From Lumnitzera littorea (taxonomy: Eukaryota; Streptophyta; Magnoliopsida; Myrtales; Combretaceae), in contig JAMXBB010000003.1 in assembly GCA_024138015.1 (NCBI GenBank), positions 16,207,441-16,271,440 on the forward strand: DNA of 64,000 bases, written 5' to 3'. Positions within the stretch are counted from its first letter, which is position 1; every line of letters begins with the position of its first letter. A program made the position numbers and the translations under genes. A model generated the notes under the pieces. That model saw only the letters and a program-made list of their open reading frames with translations, ran no database searches and was not told where the DNA came from. Positions 60,390-64,000 of the stretch are shown piece by piece.

Positions 60390-61890
60390 ATGACAAACCC
60401 AAGTGTTAATACTGGTATTCAAGATGACAATGGTGGTGTTGTCTACCATGGTCGATAATCCTAAGGCTCCCCCAGGAGTATGGGTAAGAGACTTGATGAG
60501 ATGGCCAACTTCCTAGTTAATTTAACCAAAGCTATTCATGCGATGGCCTATTAACCTATTGAGGACGTACAAAATACCTTACAAGCTACTCGACCCATTG
60601 GAGGTTAGAACCTAGCTTGACAAGTTTGATTTGGAGAATTAGGAGGATGAGCACGACAAAGGATTAACTTAAGAGATATGGATGATGTTGAAGAAAGAGT
60701 ACAAATAAAAAGAAGAGCAAGTTAGAGCACCTCGAGCTACCAACTATTTGAAGCTTTAGATTTCGAGCTTTAGTGTTTCTAGGAGCATAGATGATTATTT
60801 AGATTAGGAAGAGAAGGTTGAATGTATGTTTGAATATTACCAATATGAGGACAAAGAGAAGGAGAGAACTACTGTTGATGAGTCCTCAGGATATGCCGCC
60901 ATATGGTGGAAGAACTTTCAGAACATGAGGAGACGAGAAGGATACTAAGAAGTAAGTACTTGGCCTTAAATGAGAAGGATACTCAGAAATAGATTCATGT
61001 CGAACACATATCTACAAGACACTTTTGCTTAACTTCAAGAGCTGAGATAAGGAGGTCGAACTGTTGACGAGTATGTTCAGGAGTTTCAAATACTCATGAT
61101 TCGCTGTAAAGTAGAAGAGCCGTCAGCCCAAATAGTGTCTAGGTTCCTTATTGGATTAAGGAGTGATATGCAAGACATTATGGAACTTCAATATTTCACC
61201 AAATTAGATAAAGCTATAAGGATAGCCCAATGTGTAGAGAGATAAAGAAGAAACCGAGTGCTGACCCAACCACTACCAAGCTAAACTCGTCAGTCAAGCC
61301 AACCTATTCAAGGAAGCTACCAAGCTCAACCCAGTATTGAGCTAACTAAACAAACAAATGTCAAGACTAAATAGAAAGGCCAACCTAATAGTGATGTGCC
61401 AACCTAAACATATGAAAAGGGCAAAGGATATGGGAGGAAGACAAGCTAGATTAAGTGCTTTAAGTGCCAAGGGTTTAGGCACATGGTTGCCCAGTGCCCA
61501 AACTGAAGAATCATGATCATCAAGGGAGATGTCATGAAGATTGAGGTAGACTGCACAGATGAGGAACCCAAGGAGGAGAAGGAAGTGGAAGATGAGGTTG
61601 ATGTTAGTGCCGACTCGGTTAAAGAGGATATGTTTACAGAAGATAGTTATCCGACATGCCATGAGCTTGGAATCCTCTACTAAGGAGGAGTAGGGAGAGA
61701 ACTTATTCCATATCACCTGTAAAGTGAATGATCAGGTGTGCACACTCATAGTGGATAGTGGGAGCTGCACTAATGTAATATCTATCGACCTGATCAAGAA
61801 GCTAAAATTGCTGACTATCACACATTCGAAGCTGTACAAGTTGCATTGGCTGAATGATAAAGGAGCATTACATATCACTCAGTAAGTATT
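60390..61890 (+). pseudogene. Gag and protease of the 59-kb gypsy element, broken
   Basis: Gag from ATG 60390 (MTNPSVNTGIQDDNGG) with many stops; a capsid block GRTVDEYVQEFQILMIRCKV lies near 61050-61110. The zinc knuckle CFKCQGFRHMVAQC is complete at 61456-61497. The protease keeps its catalytic triplet in LIVDSGSCTNV (about 61745-61780) and continues LYKLHWLNDKGALHIT; the stretch 61889-62095 (HVLLSRPWLFNRRVM) is its C-terminal side. Confidence 0.82.
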
Positions 61891-64000
61891 GCTATCGATC
61901 TTTATAAGGAGTTATTCTAACAAGATTCTCTATGACATATTACCCATTTATGCATCCCATGTACTGCTTAGTCGACCTTGGCTTTTCAACCGAAGAGTTA
62001 TGCGTAATGGATTTAAGAACACCTATGTGTTCGAGGAAGATGGGAGGAAGGTTACTTTGAACCCTATGATGCTTAGTCAAGTTATCAAGCTGTAAGCTAA
62101 ACTGGCCCGAGGATCTAAGTAAACTTTAATCTTAAGTAGAGGTGAACTCCAAGAAGCTATTAAGGTCGAAGCATTGACCTTCCTGTTAATCAGGTGATTA
62201 CTAGAGTTGAAGGAGCTAGGTAAACTACCTTTAGAAGTCAAGGAACTATCGAATGAATATGCCAACCTGTTTCTTGAGCAGTTGCTAGAGGGGTTACCTC
62301 GTCTTTGAGGCATTGAACATTGTATTGATTTAATACTGAGTGCTGTCTTGCCGAACAAGCTAGTGTATCGGATGAACCCTAAGCAGACTTCTGAGCTCCA
62401 AAGATAAGTCAATGAACTACTGGATAAAGGATATGTAAGGGAAAGCCTTAGCCCCTGTGCTGTACTGACAATCCTTGTATCGAAAAAGGATGGAAATTGG
62501 CAAATATACCTCGATAGTCGAGCTGTAAACAAGATAACTATTAAGTATCGATACCCTATCCCTAAATTGGATGACATGTTGGATGAACTATGTGAGGCTT
62601 TGGTCTTCAACAAGATTGATTTGAATTCTAGCTACCATCAGATTCGAATGAGGCTGGGAGATGAGTGGAAAACTACATTTAAAACTCGGCATAGACTCTA
62701 CGAGCGGATGGTAATGCCTTTTGGATTGTCAAATGCCCCAAGCACCTTCATGCAGCTGATGAACCATGTATTCACAAATTTGATTGGGAAGTCTATCGTG
62801 GTGTACTTTGATGACATTCTTGCGTACAGTGTTGACCATAAGAGCTACTGTGAACATCTTCGTGTCATATTAGATGTACTCTAAGCCGAGAGGTTATTCG
62901 ACAATCTTAAGAAGTATTGTTTCTACCAGGAGAAGTGGTATTTCTGGGTTATGTAGTTGGTGAAGGTGGCTTATGAGTAGATGATGAGAAAATCTGAGCT
63001 ATTATCGAATAGCTGACTCCAACCACTTGTACCGAAGTAAGAAGTTTCCATAGACTGTCATCCTTTTATCGAAGGTTCTTTAGAAACTTTAATACCATTG
63101 TCACACCCCTTACCAAGATGACAAAGAAGAACATTGAATTTAAGTGGGGAGAAAGAGAAGAGAGGAGTTTCATTGAGGTAAAGGCAAGGTTTACTTCCGT
63201 ACTTGTATTTGCCTTGCCTGACTTTGAGAAGATTTTTGAGTTGGAATGGGATGCATTAGGTATTGGTATAGGTACTGTCGTAATGCAAGAAGGTCGGCCA
63301 ATTGCTCACCACAGCGAGAGGCTTAAAGGACCCCAATTGAACTTCTCCATATATGACAAAGAACTCTTAGCCCTAATCCGAGCACTCTAAGTATGGTAAT
63401 AATACCTATTACCCAGAGAGTTTGTCATCTAAACTGATCATAAGTCTTTGAGGTACCTCAGGAGTTAGATCAAGTTGTCGAAGCGATAAGCGAGGTGGGT
63501 TAAATCACTAGAAGGACTTAATTTTGTGACAAAGTACAAACAAGGCAAGAGAAACATTGTTGTTGATGCTCTATCAAGGAGATATGTCCTCTTGACTGAG
63601 TTGTAGACTAGATTGTTGGGGTTTGTAAGCATCAAAGAACAGTACCCTAAAGACCTACACTTCGGACCTATATTCAACGTTGTGCCAAAAGGAGGACAAT
63701 GGATGAGTATCATATGGAAGATAGATATCTGTTCTAAGGTGAAAAGTTGTGTGTATTGACCTATTCATTGAGGGAATTTCTTGTCAAGGAAGCTCACAGT
63801 AGAGGACTCTCTATGCATTTTGGAGAGAGAAGAACATATGAGCTAATGAGTGGATAGCTATTTTAGCCGAGAATGAGGTGAGATGTGCACTAAATTGTTG
63901 AGTGTTGTGCTACTTGTAAGAGGGCTAAATGCCGAGCTGAGCAAGGGAAAGCAATGTTGTTACCTACCCCAACCTGACCTTAGACTAAGTTGAGCATGGA
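61891..64000 (+). pseudogene. RT, RNase H and integrase start of the 59-kb gypsy element, broken
   Basis: RT is readable from about 62380 (NPKQTSELQ) and open at 62567-62884: FNKIDLNSSYHQIRM, MVMPFGLSNAPSTFMQLMN and the intact catalytic VVYFDDILAY. RNase H is open at 63118-63390 (IEFKWGEREERSFIEVKARF, FELEWDALGIGIGTVVMQEG, LNFSIYDKELLALIRAL). The linker NIVVDALSRRYVLLTEL lies near 63551, followed by the integrase N terminus. Frames are broken by TAG/TAA stops between these blocks and the integrase core lies beyond the window. Confidence 0.83.

Larger units (their letters stand above)
59104..64000 (+). mobile_element. Ty3/gypsy element, 5' part, cut by the window end
   Basis: LTR 59104-60046, iMet-type primer site, gag, protease, RT, RNase H and the beginning of integrase, in that order on the plus strand. 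It is the same family or a close sister of the nested element at 43240-49551: equal LTR length class (943 against 924-949 bp), LTR start TGATAG, TCTTGGTATT right after the LTR, and the same zinc knuckle, protease and RNase H wording. Stops occur throughout. Only the 5-mer GAAAT before the LTR is available; the other flank is outside. Confidence 0.85.

Noticed and set aside
61342..62613. Minus-strand open frames of 124 and 178 codons
   Set aside because: They are antisense to gag, protease and RT of the plus-strand gypsy element, whose motifs are clear on the other strand.

Overview
This window looks like AT-rich nuclear DNA of a dicot plant. It holds two apparently intact plant genes with canonical GT-AG introns, and the rest is mostly plant-type LTR retrotransposons in different states of decay. 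The species cannot be named from the sequence. I see no bacterial features, no CRISPR array and no convincing tRNA or rRNA gene. I found no previously undescribed biological system; the most interesting structures are inside the retroelements.

Layout. 1-9785: intergenic, with one decayed coding stretch near 1.3-1.5 kb and an unexplained short minus-strand ORF near 7.8-8.1 kb. 9786-17116 (minus): a ten-exon gene for a 381-residue plastid/mitochondrial carrier of the EAAC/PAPST2 type, with introns of up to about 2 kb. 17.1-20.4 kb: promoter side and intergenic DNA with two MITE-like inverted-repeat elements and a stranded primer-binding site. 20.45-26.05 kb: decayed Ty3/gypsy chromovirus (integrase and chromodomain relic plus LTR), joined to a second LTR of opposite orientation. 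26.05-32.6 kb: AT-rich intergenic DNA with one more MITE-like element. 32654-34428 (plus): a three-exon gene for a secreted DUF642 cell-wall protein of 369 residues. 34.4-36.6 kb: intergenic, with a sequencing gap (Ns 35954-36322) next to a 35-base C run.

36.57-57.76 kb is a three-level nest. A solo LTR was split by a 19.3-kb Tat/Ogre-like element, which was itself split by a 6.3-kb gypsy element on the minus strand. Every level has a perfect 5-bp target-site duplication (ATATT, ATATT, CAACT), so the insertion order can be read directly. The Ogre-like element has LTRs of about 2.47 kb, a Tat-type gag, reverse transcriptase, two RNase H regions and integrase, but no recognisable protease. Its 3' untranslated part carries about 17 imperfect palindromic repeats. 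57.77-59.10 kb holds a minus-strand gag/protease relic, and 59104-64000 is the 5' part of another gypsy element, cut by the window end.

The two host genes are not functionally linked: one acts in nucleotide transport across organelle membranes, the other in the cell wall. All retroelement reading frames are interrupted. Many of the stops replace glutamine codons (CAG/CAA to TAG/TAA), the pattern expected of long-silenced, methylated DNA.
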